Part shown: piece by piece, positions 47,401-57,050 of the stretch
How positions within the stretch are numbered: the stretch's first letter is position 1
Layout: each line of letters begins with the position of its first letter
NCBI GenBank assembly: GCA_963730735.1
Contig: CAVSSX010000008.1
Location: 496,001-560,000, forward strand
Source: CAVSSX01 sp963730735
Lineage (GTDB): Bacteria > Actinomycetota > Acidimicrobiia > Acidimicrobiales > RAAP-2
Length of the DNA stretch: 64,000 nucleotides
Reading direction: 5' to 3'
Translations under genes and position numbers: made by a program
The notes under the pieces: model-generated
Told to the model about the DNA's origin: nothing
What the model saw: the letters and a program-made list of their open reading frames with translations, nothing else
The model's database searches: none

Positions 47401-48021
47401 AGGGATCGCTGAGCTCCAGAAGTGCTCGAACCACTCGCGGACCTTGCCGGCGGAGCTCGTGCCCCGCCGGTGCCCAGGTTCAGCTCGGCGTTGTGTGCGA
47501 GGCCGGCGTAGGTCATGTTCGACGAGCCCGCGATCGCGGCCTGAGCTGCGCTGTCCTCGACAAGGTAGGCCTTGCCGTGAAGGAAGCCGCCCGAGTAGCG
47601 GCGAACCTCGACCTTCGATGTCCCCTCCGGATCTACCGCGCGCAGCCACTCGACCATCCGCTTGGCCGGTGTCGGCACGCGGGCGAAGCCCATCGTGTCG
47701 CGCTCGGCTTCGAGCCACGCCTGGTGGTCCTGGATCGCTGCGTCACGGCGAGCGTCCTGGTCGGAATCGCCCGAGGCGATCGCGCGGACAGACTCGGCTC
47801 AGGCTCGGCTCCTAGCAGCAGGCGCACACGCGGCGCCGTCTCCAATTCGTCGGCCAGCAGCGCAAACCCCGCCGGGTTGATGTACGCGGTCGCGATCGCG
47901 ATGGGCGGCGGCGTGACCTTGTTCTCTCGCAGCAGGCGAAAGAGCTCGTTGACTTGTCGGCAACCGTCGCCGCCGCGTCGCTCGGCGAGTGGTTCGTCGC
48001 GAAATCAGGGAGCTGGGTCAC
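44494..48021 (-). pseudogene. PLD-nuclease/SNF2-helicase fusion protein of a restriction-like module, frames broken
   Basis: About 1,170 residues from a GTG at 48021 (GGAAGGGCAAGGC upstream), split over several frames. The N-terminal domain is phospholipase-D-like, with an HxK motif in GGFLHGKAYLVEDSA followed by AGSSNMTYAGLAHNAELNL. The helicase part has Walker A in VLVADEVGLGKTFLAGEVIY, DEAH in SLVVIDEAHNLRNSG, TATPVNNSLTDLETLIKYF and motif VI in MRIVQRHGRIDRIGSKHDY. A helical C-terminal domain (AREVYDKAFDAWEVARDSVY) ends the protein. It starts inside the end of the methylase gene (17-base overlap). Such fusions occur beside Eco57I-type methylases in defence islands. Frame breaks occur at roughly 45.0, 45.25, 45.7, 46.55, 46.85, 47.05 and 47.45 kb. 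Confidence 0.75.
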
Positions 48022-51000
48022 GCCTTGCCCTTCCATCCCGGTAGTGCTTCAGCACTGCGTCGAGCCGGGTTTCGTAGACCCAGCCTCGGTGGAACGTCGC
48101 GAAGAGGTGCTCGACTTGGTCCTCGGTCAGGCCATACAGCAGGCTCACAAGTGCGTCGAGTTCGCGATCAGTCGTCCTTCTCCGTCGCTCGGTAACCGAG
48201 CCGACAGGCACGCTGACTTCACGGGCCCGGCCGGCGTAGCGGTCGTCAACCGCTCCCAACCTCCCGGCGACCTCGACCACCCTGCGCCCGACCGAAGCGG
48301 GGGGTTCGTAGACCGGAACGGCAATTCAGCAGCTCAAAACTCAGCTCAATTCGACCCACCGACGCTGACCCAGTCGAACGGAATGCTCGACTGACGCCAA
48401 GTAGAAAGGCTTCCGCCTTGGCCTCCACTCCGTCGGACAAGGAGCGGGCCTTATGGACCGCCGCCGTGCCAGGACGAATCAGATATGGGATCACGGTCCC
48501 GCGTTTGTCGCCCGAGCGAATCACGAAATACAATGCGCGCAGAGTCCATAGGCAACGTAGCGTTCGAAAACTGAGTCCCCTGTATGCCAACCGCGTTTCT
48601 CACCGCGCGTGCGAGCTTCTTAGCCAGGTAGGGCCGCAGAACACTCGGATCGCCATAAGCAAATGGCGCGCCTGCACCCGGGTCCCAGAGGTTAAAGCAC
48701 GCACCGGCGACTACGGGGATCCGTCCCCGGGCGACTCGGTGTCGAACTCCATGACGCCGCGATCTCCCTGGCATTCATGTCGCCCTGAATAGGTCCAAAC
48801 TCCCACCCCTTCCTCACCGCATCAAACCTCGGGCTCCCATCCATTTCACGAAAGACCGCAGCCGATTCTGGATCTGGGATCAGTGGAAGGCCGCTGCGTT
48901 CGACCAACCTACAAACTCCTCGCCGGGCACTTCGGCAAGCTAGCTGCGCCGCCGAGGAAGTCCTTCGCGTTCGCGAACGGTCCAGTCCAGCCGACTCTCC
49001 TCTCGCCGCCCTTCTCGGTGACGGTCAGGCCGATCGTGTACCGCGGCTCCATGTCAAATGCCCATCGCGCGGTGTTCTCAATGAAGCAAACGTCGGCAAA
49101 TGAACCCAGGTTGAGAACTGTGCGCCGCCAATCCGCGAGCGCCTCCCTAAAAGTGCTCCACGAGGCAGTACGATCCCGGCCCGACCGCCCGCACCTAGCA
49201 GCTGCCAGTTCCGCCACGCCAATGCCCGGTACAGGTCCAAGTGGGCGGCGCCAAGCCCATGGTACGGGCCGGATGAGACAGCCTCAGCCATCGCGCGCAT
49301 ACGGCCCGATCTCCGCCTCGGATTCGGCCTCAAGGTCGGGTCGGCTCCCACGGAAGCGGCGAGCGCCGAATTACGTTGTTTCGTCGGCATAGAGCGGAGC
49401 CCTGGCAGGCGGAGCCCCCACCACCGTGCTCTTCAACGGGCAGTTTTTCCCACGGCGGGTTGCCAAGAAGAACGTTGAATCCGGGTTCGTCGCCGAGGAA
49501 GACCTCTGGAAAAAGGTAGGGGAGATGAGTGGGCGTAGTCGCTCCGCGACCTCTAGCACCTTTGGGTGGGCCAGGTAGAGCCGAGTGACTCCGCGTCGAT
49601 GATTACGCCGGGGTGCAGCTCACCCACCCGAGCCGCAACAGCAGCGTCAAGAATCCACGTGCCGCGTCCGCGGCTTCCCGCGCCTGGGCCAGCAGCCGGG
49701 CGCCCTCTTCTACTTCCGCCTTATTCGCTTCGGACGCGTTCGCAACATCCACCAAGAGAGATTTCGCGGAGGCAAGATGGTCGATGATCACGTCGTCAAA
49801 AAAGGTGGCGGTTCCTTTCATTCGCCCGGGCACAAGCGCGTCGAGCGCCTCTTCGACCGTGCCGATGCCGGTCAGGCGGTCGGCATTAACAAGTCCATGG
49901 TCGAGGTTGCTCATCGGCAGGCCGGGCACAAACGTGTGGATCCACAGGGCAAGCCGCGCGAGTTCGACGGCCATGGGGTTGATATCGAGGCCGTAAATGC
50001 AACGCCGAGCAACTTGCCGGCGCAGGAGCCCCATCTCGTCGACCTCGCTCTTGGCAACGTCGTCGGATCCGAGCGCTTCCTTGGCCACTCCCGCAAGGCG
50101 AAGCAACTCCTCGGTTACACCCGGAACGGTGTGCTCCGTGAGGAACGTGCGCATCAGCGATTCGATTTTGTCGACGGCAGCCACAAGGAAGTGGCCTGAT
50201 CCCATCGCGAGGTCGGCAACCCGGAAATTGAAGAAGTCGCGCGGAGCGGCAGGTGCGTCTCCCCTGGAGAGATGGATCGCGATCGTCTCGAGATGCGCGG
50301 TCAACGCCGGGACGATCGAGCGCTCGATCAGGTGGTCAACCACGACTTTGGGCGTGAAGTAAGAACCCGTCGCCTTCCGCTCACCCGAGGCGGTGTGGAA
50401 GTACACCGAGCCTTCTGGTGCCCAGACTTCGTCACCCCGCCCGGCGGGCCTCCACTGCCGCTGCTGTCAACGGTCAGGTCTTCCTCTGCGAGCGACAGGG
50501 AGCTTTCCAGGAGGCCCTCGTAGATCGTGCCGAACTCTCGAACACTGAGAGAACGGAAGTCGACCGGGCCCAGTACGCCATCGTCGCTGACGTCGATCAG
50601 GAGGCTCTTCAACGCAGGCCCGAGCACGCTGTCCGGTAGCTCGATCTTCGTAATGAGTGCACCCTCGGGCGCCCGCTCTGGGTCCGTCGAGAACAGCCCA
50701 CCGTTGTAGGTCGGGATCTGCCACTGCGGGTTGCCCTGGTCGATCGCATTCCAGACCTGGACGAGATCAAACCAGATCGTCATGGCGTCGCCGAACTCCT
50801 CCACGTCTGAGTCGATGAGTCGGCGTGCGTTGGTCTTAAGGCTGTTGGCGTCGAAGCCTTCGTTGCGTCCCGATGGGAGGAGGCCGCGGTCCTCGGCGTA
50901 TGCCTGGAAGAGCAACCGGAAGAGGATCCGCAGCGTCACCCGATACGCGGTCGAAAGCCCGTAGGCGTCCAGCTCCAGCCCGGCGCTCTCTGCGAGACGG

Positions 51001-51987
51001 ATGGCAACCTCGACCGCCACGGGCGGCACGATTTGGTCGTAGATCCGCTCTCGAAGACGCGTCCCGAGTTCGCTGGCATAGCGGGCGCTGTCCCGGAGCA
51101 GCTGGTCAGCGGAGCCGGAGGCAGCCAGCGAGCTCGCCGAGAAGATTAGTGGGAGCAGCGCTGCGTACTCGGAATCGATGGTCGAGAGATCAACTTCGAA
51201 GAAGGTCTCCGCTTGTCCTTTCGACCCAACCCCCACGCCGTCACGGCCTGGGTACAGCCGGATCTGGTCCTTGCGGAGGACGACAAGCCAGGGAATCTCC
51301 TGGCGAGAAGCGACCGCGAGGCCGAACGCAACCGGCGACAGCTGGAACCGTTGCGTCTTGGCATCGAAATGCTCTGAATCATCGAGAAGGACGGCGACCG
51401 CTCTCGGTGGGTGCCCGTCGGTTGAGAGGAGCAGCGTTCCATTGGGGCCAGTCTGTGTCTTGAAGCCCAGGGCCTCGATGAGCGGCTTCCTGCGCAATCC
51501 GAGAAGCGGTCGTGCTTGGTCGCCGAGGGCATTCCAATCGGCGCGTTTGGGTACGTTTGCCTTAACGTGGCGAGTTGCGAACAGGCCGCTGTTAGTGAAG
51601 CCGGGGACACCGGTCGAATCGCTTGCCTTGCGGAATCCCGCGGCCGCTCAGTCGCCGCGAGCACATCGGGCTCGTTCAGGACGGATTGGAGCTGTCGCTC
51701 AGCTTGCTCAGCCGGAAGTTCAATCGACTGAGCCTGCGGGTCGGGGCCGAACAGATGTACAGTGCCGTCGTGGACGACGGCCACGAGGAGCTGGATCTGG
51801 GTGCGCCCCTTCCGAGCAGCGAAGAGATCCCGTAGCACCTGGCGGCTCGGCTCGACCTAGAGGCGGCAAAGGGACGGAAGCCGCCCAGACCGAATGGGTC
51901 GGGACCGAGATAGACCTTTTGCAGCGCGAGCCCTGCGGGCGCGATCGCTTCCGACCACGTGACGGTTCGGTCGGCTGTCAGACGCAC
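48005..51987 (-). pseudogene. Eco57I-class N6-adenine DNA methyltransferase (restriction-modification type), frames broken
   Basis: About 1,320 residues from a GTG at 51987 with GGGAGGTG upstream. The N-terminal third reads HPPRAVAVLLDDSEHFDAKT and IPWLVVLRKDQIRLYPGRDG. The methylase core has motif I in FRVADLAMGSGHFLVAAVDK, CIYGLDINPMAVELARLALW, and motif IV NPPW in FNVLLGNPPWEKLP (near 49,450-49,490). The C-terminus (SLLYGLTEDQVEHLFATFHR, GWVYETRLDAVLKHYR) is typical of large Eco57I-like enzymes. It methylates adenine and may carry or recruit restriction activity. Breaks cluster near 51.5-51.8, 50.4, 49.6, 49.4, 49.2, 48.9, 48.6 and 48.3 kb. It is followed directly by the PLD-helicase gene. 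Confidence 0.75.
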
Positions 51988-52021
51988 CTTGCACCTCCCG
52001 ATCGAGCCGTAGACACCTGTC

Positions 52022-52419
52022 GAAACCTAATCGACTAAGGGCGACGAAATCGTGATCTTGCGCCGGTTCGGCGACTGGCGCAGCGCCTCACGCGACGCCT
52101 TGCGACCGGTGCTAGCTAACGACTCTGGAGGGCTGGTCGAGTCCCTGATGGGCCGCCTGCCAGAGGGATTGATCGGCGGTTCCTGGGCTACGGGAAATGC
52201 AGACGTGGTTCCTTGCTGTGGCAACGGCGCGTGCCTGCGACCGGCCAGACTCGCAGAGACTCGAAACACTCCGGATTGCGATAGACGAACGATCCGCAGG
52301 TGGAACCCGATTGCGGATTCGTAAACCCCGTTGCCGCGCTGATTGCCGCGTTGGGAGCTAGTTGACCCGACTTAGGTTACATCGGCAATCCAAATCGACC
52401 CTGACCAGGGATTGCATAG
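52022..52419. other. Gap between the restriction module and the att site, no gene seen
   Basis: About 400 bases between the methylase start and the tRNA fragment. Short open frames exist on both strands (for example from 52052), but none resembles a known protein or has a good ribosome-binding site. It probably contains the promoter of the methylase-helicase operon. Confidence 0.5.
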
Positions 52420-52450
52420 TGGGCCGTACAGGACTCGAACCTGTGACCCC
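52420..52450 (-). other. tRNA 3' fragment, likely attachment site of the integrated element
   Basis: Read on the minus strand, the sequence is GGGGTC, a five-pair T stem and loop (ACAGG-TTCGAGT-CCTGT at 52444-52428), the acceptor strand ACGGCCC and a discriminator A. The matching 5' acceptor strand, D arm and anticodon arm are absent within 90 bases, so this is only the 3' third of a tRNA gene. Such fragments are left at one end of elements that integrate into tRNA 3' ends. The orientation predicts a complete tRNA at the far right end, where the integrase gene points. Confidence 0.8.
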
Positions 52451-52593
52451 TTGCGCGTCATGTCCGGGCACGGCGTTCATCGTCGTTCAGGACTATTCAC
52501 AAACGCCGTGCGCCGACTGGTGTTTGTTCATCTGCGTACACACCACGCTCGGCAGTAGTACGGCGACAAAGTGGTCAGCCAAGTGGTCAGTCC

Positions 52594-52608
52594 GATGCCA
52601 CTGGCATC
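52594..52608. repeat. Element palindrome, copy 1 (consensus)
   Basis: GATGCCACTGGCATC, a perfect 7-1-7 palindrome. It sits two bases beyond the stop of the minus-strand HTH-like gene and about 145 bases inside the att junction. Confidence 0.85.
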
Positions 52609-52609
52609 A

Positions 52610-53036
52610 CTAAGAGGCCAGTCCTGCTTCAGGCTTCTCCGGCGCGTCCCCTCCGCGGGGGCCCAGCTTCCCTGCTTCCCGCGCCTTCATCACCAGGCGG
52701 CCGGCGTGCGATCGCTGGTAGTTGCCCGGGACTCGTTGATAACCGCCTCGGTGGGATGCCGCCCTTGGCATCAGCGGCGCGGTAGTCCAGGCAACTTCCT
52801 CTAGTCGCTCTTCGGTGACGTGTTGCCGTGAGCCTCCCTTGTGCTTGGCCAGCTCCGGGGTCGAGGCCAGAGACCATCGGACAGCGCCGCCGTTCTGAGA
52901 CCGAACCCTTCCGATCAGAAACGATGGTTGGCTTGTCGGTTCTCGGCTCATCCGACCCCAGATCTGTCCTAACCGGGACTTCCCGGAGCCCGACTCGAGT
53001 GATCGGTTCGCCTCCAGGGCGAGCATCGACGCTCAC
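52610..53036 (-). pseudogene. Phage-type DNA-binding protein found in actinobacterial elements, frames broken
   Basis: Minus-strand fragments in different frames give a recognisable pattern: VRSQNGGAVRWSLASTPELA, KHKGGSRQHVTEERLEEVAW, DYRAADAKGGIP, then ATTSDRTAGRLVMKAREAGK and LGPRG. This order resembles a small helix-turn-helix protein widespread in actinobacterial prophages and integrative elements, whose C-terminal helix pair recognises DNA. At least two frame changes occur (near 52.70 and 52.77 kb). The start is not clear. It is the leftmost gene of the element, pointing toward the att site. Confidence 0.45.
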
Positions 53037-53284
53037 GGACTCACAGACGAGGCGCCCTGCTTTGGCGGCGAAGGTCAGCGACCATCGGGACGGGCTCCTA
53101 CGGGTCGTCCACTTCGGCTGTAAATCGGTTCATCAGCATCAGGCCGGCGCCGATTGGTCCGCCCCCCTTATCTGGAGCGCCCGAGCCGACGTCCCCGCCA
53201 TTGATCTTCACGGTGGTATTCGGCGAGAGCAATCAACTTCTCCTCGTTGACCGGAAGCATCGCTGGCTCCGTATGCCATCAATA

Positions 53285-53319
53285 AGGGTATAGCAGATGA
53301 TTACATCCTTCCATACCCT
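53285..53319. promoter_or_regulatory. Inverted repeat in the xis promoter region
   Basis: AGGGTAT (53285-53291) and ATACCCT (53313-53319) are perfect inverted arms separated by 21 AT-rich bases, ending seven bases before the start of the excisionase-like gene. A likely operator for element control. Confidence 0.5.
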
Positions 53320-53325
53320 AAACGT

Positions 53326-53538
53326 ATGACAACTGCTACGAGCGAACAAACCCCAGCTCTTTTGCCCATCGAAGAGGGTCTGCGGCGCTTGGGGCTCGCC
53401 CACACTGTGGGCTGGAGAGAGATCCAATCGGGACGTCTTCGCACCGTTCGTGTCGGGCCTCGGCGTTGGTATATCCCCGCAGTTGCCATCGACGAGTACG
53501 TCCAGCATCTCCTCGAAGAACAGACCCCGGAGGTCTGA
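53326..53538 (+). CDS. Excisionase-like helix-turn-helix protein
   Basis: A 70-residue protein. The segment LPIEEGLRRLGLAHTVGWRE then IQSGRLRTVRVGPRRWYIPA and VAIDEYVQHLLEEQ fits the MerR-like winged helix of excisionases, in which a wing of the form RTVRVGxRR precedes the tail helix. It would bend DNA at the att site and steer the tyrosine integrase toward excision. It lies about 0.9 kb from the tRNA fragment while the integrase is at the other end of the window. The next gene starts 36 bases later. Confidence 0.75.
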   Translation: MTTATSEQTPALLPIEEGLRRLGLAHTVGWREIQSGRLRTVRVGPRRWYIPAVAIDEYVQHLLEEQTPEV

Positions 53539-53567
53539 GACATGTGCCCCCGGGCCACAAGCGGTCG

Positions 53568-53582
53568 GATGCCATGAGCATC
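53568..53582. repeat. Element palindrome, variant over a start codon
   Basis: GATGCCATGAGCATC, with arms GATGC/GCATC; 12 of 15 bases agree with the consensus. The central ATG (53574) is the start codon of the replication-type HTH gene. Confidence 0.55.
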
Positions 53583-54173
53583 GAGGTCATGACTGCCGTC
53601 TGGAAGTACTCGAAGGCTGAAGGAACCGACCTCCTAGTTATGTTGGCCCTCGCGGACAACGCGAACGAGGACGGAGAGTGCTGGCCGTCAATCCGCTACA
53701 TCGCCCGCAAGTGCCGGATCGACGACCGAACCGTGCAGCGTCGAATTCGCGGCCTCGAGACGACTGGCGAAGTCGTCGTCATCCGAGGTGCTGGCAAAGC
53801 CAGCACGCCCGGAGGAACCCGTTCGAACAAGTACCGGATTGTTATCCACATGCCCCGAGAAGAGGGGGGTGGCATTTCCCACCCCCGTCATCTCTGCCGG
53901 GGGTGGGGTGGCACAGGCGCCAGGGGTGGGGTGGCACAGGCGCCACCAGAACCGTCACTTAGAACCGTCAAAGAACCGTCATTGGGGGCGGACGCAAAAC
54001 AGTTGGCGGAGGCGGCGGATTTTGGCCGGCGACGGGCCCTCAGTACGGAGTGGGATCTCGACGTCTTCCGCGATCAGATGAATGGACTCAAGATCCCGTT
54101 CACCGACGCTCAGATGATCGCTGCGGAGAACGCCTTCACTCAGGAGCGAAGCCGGCTCGAGGTGGCCTCATGA
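53574..54173 (+). CDS. Replication-initiation-type helix-turn-helix protein
   Basis: A 199-residue protein from the ATG at 53574. It has the HTH_36-type winged helix common in phage and plasmid replication proteins: LVMLALADNANEDGECWPSI, RYIARKCRIDDRTVQRRIRG and LETTGEVVVIRGAGK, followed by a low-complexity Gly/Pro linker and a short C-terminal helical region (FRDQMNGLKIPFTDAQMIAA). It probably binds the element's origin or acts as a regulator. It is followed by the oxygenase gene with an ATGA overlap. Confidence 0.7.
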   Translation: MSIEVMTAVWKYSKAEGTDLLVMLALADNANEDGECWPSIRYIARKCRIDDRTVQRRIRGLETTGEVVVIRGAGKASTPGGTRSNKYRIVIHMPREEGGGISHPRHLCRGWGGTGARGGVAQAPPEPSLRTVKEPSLGADAKQLAEAADFGRRRALSTEWDLDVFRDQMNGLKIPFTDAQMIAAENAFTQERSRLEVAS

Positions 54174-54918
54174 GCTCCTCAGCGGTCCACACCGCCGGCC
54201 CCCGCCGTGAGTCGGCGATGTCGGCCTCAACCCTGCTCCCACCACCCGCAGCGGACGAGCTGCCGATGCAGGGTCCCAGGGCCATCTATCTCGACAAGTT
54301 CGTTCCCCTGCAGGTCTGCGCAGACCGCCCTGAGTATCGACCCAGTCGTACCCGGGGCGGTGAGCGACACTGGATCTCGCCGAATAGCGCACCCAAGTTG
54401 GCGTATTGGTCAGGTCTCGCCTGCGCTGCTGCCGAGCAACAGCATTATCGGTACGGCGTGCGGGAGGTGTTCCACGCGTCCATGATCCGATTCTGCCAGG
54501 CGTCGGGATGCGTCACCACTTCGACAACGAATTCGAGGGGTGCATCCTTGCGGCCACCGGTCATGAGCCGACTGCCAGAGTGGTCTATTCGGCCTGCTGC
54601 TACCTGTCGCATCCCGACGAGTACGAGGGCGGAGAGATCGTCATCGACGGCGAATCTCCGACGAAGCCCGAGATGGGCAGCGTAATCGTCATGCGGGGTG
54701 ACGTCGGCCACCACGTAGAGCCGGTCACCTCCGGTGAGAGGTACATCGTGAAGGCAACGGTCGTGGTTCCAACGGCCAAGCGCTGGGAGATGGGATCTGA
54801 CGGGTGCTGGAAAGCAGCGACACCCACAGATCCGTCCAACGAAGGGAGTTCCCGATGTCCGGAGTGCCCCAGCCGAACGACCTGGCTACTCAGATCGCCG
54901 CAATCGCAACCAGACTGA
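54170..54918 (+). CDS. 2-oxoglutarate/Fe(II) oxygenase, prolyl-hydroxylase type (frameshifted)
   Basis: The ATG at 54170 overlaps the previous stop. The N-terminal part contains AIYLDKFVPLQVCAD, typical of P4H-type oxygenases. After a frame change near 54,508 the core continues with the iron motif HFD in MRHHFDNEFEG, then CCYLSHPDEYEGGEIVIDG, and the distal pair in GDVGHHVEPVTSGERYIVKA, where His is the third iron ligand and Arg binds 2-oxoglutarate. Phage-borne relatives may modify host or phage components. The true C-terminus is uncertain because the frame overlaps the next gene; further frame changes in the first half are possible. Confidence 0.6.
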
Positions 54919-55581
54919 CGCGCTCGAGCACCAGACGCAGTCCTACACGATCGACGAGTCGGGGCGCATTGTCCTCGAGCAAGGAGTCATCGGCCTGAAC
55001 GGCCCAGATCCGACTCAGGGCGATGAACCGCTCTCTTTGATGACAATGGCATCAAGAGAGCCCAGCTAGGTCTACAGCCCAATGGTCTCTACAACCTGAC
55101 GTTCTTCGACAATGGAGGTAATCCGAGGGTCCAGCTCGGCCAGCTCGAGGACGGCGACTACGCCCTCGCCGTGTTTAGTCTGGCCAACGACGGCACCTAC
55201 AGCACGGTTCTTCCGTCCGGACGGAGCCGACACGCCGGCTCAGGACAGCACCGCCTCTCCGACATTCACCGATCTCGCCAGCGGGCCAGACAACGTCGCC
55301 ACCGTGGCCATCGGCGCCAGCGGGAAGTACTTGGTCCGGGCCTACGTGAAAGTGCTTCCGGGCGGCTCCGGGTTCTCCGGGCTTGTCGGCTTCGCGTCGA
55401 CGGCGTTGTCCAGAGTCCGACCCTCATCGAAGGCGGCGCGCTCGGCTCGCTCGCCGGCAGCTTCGAGGGCACTGCCTCTCCGGGCAGCCATTCGTTCCGC
55501 CTGGTCTATGCCAGCGGCGACGGCAGCGGATCCTCAACCATCGACTTCGAGCAACGGGTGATCGAGGTCGAAGCGTTCTAG
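54855..55581 (+). CDS. Phage structural-like protein (about four frameshifts)
   Basis: From an ATG at 54855 with AAGGGAG upstream. Joined over several frames it reads MSGVPQPNDLATQIAAIATR, then SYTIDESGRIVLEQGVIGLN, FDDNGIKRAQLGLQPNGLYN, LTFFDNGGNPRVQLGQLEDG, and a jelly-roll-like C-terminal half (ASGKYLVRAYVKVLPGGSGF and GSHSFRLVYASGDGSGSSTI). The GIKRAQLG..PNG..L.FFD repeats are typical of tail-fibre or tail-tip proteins of actinophages and related elements. Breaks lie near 54,920, 55,035, 55,205 and 55,410. Confidence 0.55.
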
Positions 55582-55582
55582 C

Positions 55583-55597
55583 GATGCCACTGGCATC
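55583..55597. repeat. Element palindrome, copy 2 (consensus)
   Basis: GATGCCACTGGCATC, identical to copy 1. It begins two bases after the stop of the structural-like gene. Its ATG (55584) is in frame with the next gene and would add 17 residues starting MPLAS. Confidence 0.85.
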
Positions 55598-55634
55598 ACC
55601 ACACCCAACACCTAGCAAGAGAGGAAACCACCGC

Positions 55635-56279
55635 ATGAGTTCAGTGTCCGATTACAAGATGGTCACCACGACCGACGCACTGGGTCATAAGAAGACCCAG
55701 CTCGCGATCAACCCACGAAAGGCCGAGTACCACCTCACCGGCCCCGACCCGAATGCCATGCCCGACCCGTGGAAGGCGTACGTCGAGTCCGCGAGCCGTG
55801 ACTCAGGAGTAAGGGTCAACGCCGTGGGCTACCTCGAATCAGCGGCATCGAGCGCGGCAGACCCGGCCTTGAGCGAGGACGGCCCCGACCTGCGCACCAA
55901 GGCTCTGAGCAACCGGCGCCTCACCACCGACGAAGCGATCGAGCTCGCTGCAGACCCGGTCGTCGGAGGCGTCGTACTCGGCCCTCTCGGGCGCCAGGTG
56001 GACGAGGAGGAAAAGCGGGACATTCAGCGGATGATGATCGAGCTGTCGAACGCGTCCCATGGCCGCCACGACGGGCTTCTCAAGGAGTGGTCGGAGCGTC
56101 ACAGGGTGCCTCTCCTGCCCTCAGTTGAGCTGAGCAATCAGGATGACGAAGACGATCTGGATCCGGAGCTCGAGGCGGAGATCGCCCTGATGCTCGAACA
56201 GGATGCCGTCGCCTCAGTCAGCCAGATGATCCAGATGGCCAACGAGGCAGCCGAGGGTCGATGGGTGGTGGAACTCTGA
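55635..56279 (+). CDS. Hypothetical element protein
   Basis: A 214-residue protein from the ATG at 55635 with a GAGAGGAAACC site; an in-frame ATG at 55584 inside the palindrome is an alternative. It begins VSDYKMVTTTDALGHKKTQL, has a helical middle (TTDEAIELAADPVVGGVVLG, DEEEKRDIQRMMIELSN) and an acidic C-terminus (QDDEDDLDPELEAEIALMLE). I recognise no family. It is intact, unlike several neighbours. Its stop overlaps the next ATG. Confidence 0.7.
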   Translation: MSSVSDYKMVTTTDALGHKKTQLAINPRKAEYHLTGPDPNAMPDPWKAYVESASRDSGVRVNAVGYLESAASSAADPALSEDGPDLRTKALSNRRLTTDEAIELAADPVVGGVVLGPLGRQVDEEEKRDIQRMMIELSNASHGRHDGLLKEWSERHRVPLLPSVELSNQDDEDDLDPELEAEIALMLEQDAVASVSQMIQMANEAAEGRWVVEL

Positions 56280-56503
56280 TGCCAGACTTCTTCGACCATC
56301 TGATCAGCAGGCTCAAGAAGCTCCCGCCCGAGCCGAAGGTCGTTTGGGCAGAGATGCCGGAGCCTCTGAAAGCGATGCCCCAGCCGGTGGGTACTCCCCC
56401 GCTCGCCGACTCCGAGGCGGGCACCCAGCCCGGTCCCGCTCCCGAGGCTCAGGCGCCTCCGGTGCCCCGTTCACGCCGCTCGAGGCCGAAGGATCCGAAG
56501 TGA
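56279..56503 (+). CDS. Small proline-rich hypothetical protein
   Basis: A 74-residue protein; the ATG at 56279 overlaps the preceding TGA, indicating translational coupling. The N-terminus MPDFFDHLISRLKKLPPEPK is amphipathic; the rest is rich in Pro and Ala (GTQPGPAPEAQAPPVPRSRR). The function is unknown. A GTG overlapping its stop opens a further 14-codon frame (56500-56544) that contains the next palindrome. Confidence 0.55.
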   Translation: MPDFFDHLISRLKKLPPEPKVVWAEMPEPLKAMPQPVGTPPLADSEAGTQPGPAPEAQAPPVPRSRRSRPKDPK

Positions 56504-56511
56504 CGGGGACC

Positions 56512-56526
56512 GATGCCGTCGGCATC
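56512..56526. repeat. Element palindrome, variant with GTC centre
   Basis: GATGCC-GTC-GGCATC, perfectly symmetric six-base arms; the centre differs from the consensus. It lies nine bases after the stop of the proline-rich gene. Confidence 0.6.
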
Positions 56527-56720
56527 GATTGGTCCAGCCACTGACTGCCGAGCGAAATTGATTGGTCGTCACGGGCCCTGTCACAACCCATCGAGGAGCC
56601 GGGCGTCAACCTGATCCCGGTGATGCCGGAGGCTGATCCAACCGGAACTGCCCCGGCGATTCCGTCGCACGGCCCACGGGTTCCGAGACCCGCATCGTTC
56701 GAGTGGGAAGCGAGTGACCG

Positions 56721-57050
56721 ATGGAACCGAGGCACTGCCAAGCCACGTGCAGTGATGTCGCTGAGCCGGAGTGTCAGCACCTTGCCGAAGAAGCGACTGC
56801 ACACCCAGGATCCGGCTACTGCGCTTATCACGGGGGCAATCTCCCCGACCCGCTGCAGCGGGATCTCGAGCAACGCAGGCGTGCGTACCGTCGGCTCAGA
56901 GGGCGTGAGGTCAGAGCTATCGGAGGTACATCCGTGCGCATGGACGCGGACCCCGATTCCGGAGCTCGTGGGGTCATGACGTTGAGACTGATGCCACTGG
57001 CATCAGCGGAACCGGGGTTTCGCCGAACTCAAAGGGGCGAACGTGGCTGA
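56721..57050 (+). CDS. Small Cys/His protein, possible zinc finger
   Basis: Up to 109 residues from an ATG at 56721. The first part has cysteines and histidines spaced like small phage zinc-binding proteins: MEPRHCQATCSDVAEPECQH and GSGYCAYHGGNLP, followed by a basic helix (QRDLEQRRRAYRRLRGREV). The last third contains the consensus palindrome and may not be coding. A GTG just before its stop begins the next gene. Identity is uncertain. Confidence 0.4.
   Translation: MEPRHCQATCSDVAEPECQHLAEEATAHPGSGYCAYHGGNLPDPLQRDLEQRRRAYRRLRGREVRAIGGTSVRMDADPDSGARGVMTLRLMPLASAEPGFRRTQRGERG
56990..57004. repeat. Element palindrome, copy 3 (consensus)
   Basis: GATGCCACTGGCATC, identical to copies 1 and 2, extended here to a 17-base TGATGCC..GGCATCA palindrome. 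It lies 38 bases before the GTG of the next gene. Confidence 0.85.

Noticed and set aside
44494..51987. Assignment of the methylase-helicase pair to DISARM or BREX
   Set aside because: No DrmA, DrmB, DrmC, PglZ, BrxC or similar partner is present, and the helicase has an N-terminal PLD domain unlike DrmD.
52420..52510. Complete tRNA gene at the att site
   Set aside because: The 5' acceptor strand, D arm and anticodon arm cannot be found within the length of even a long-variable-arm tRNA.
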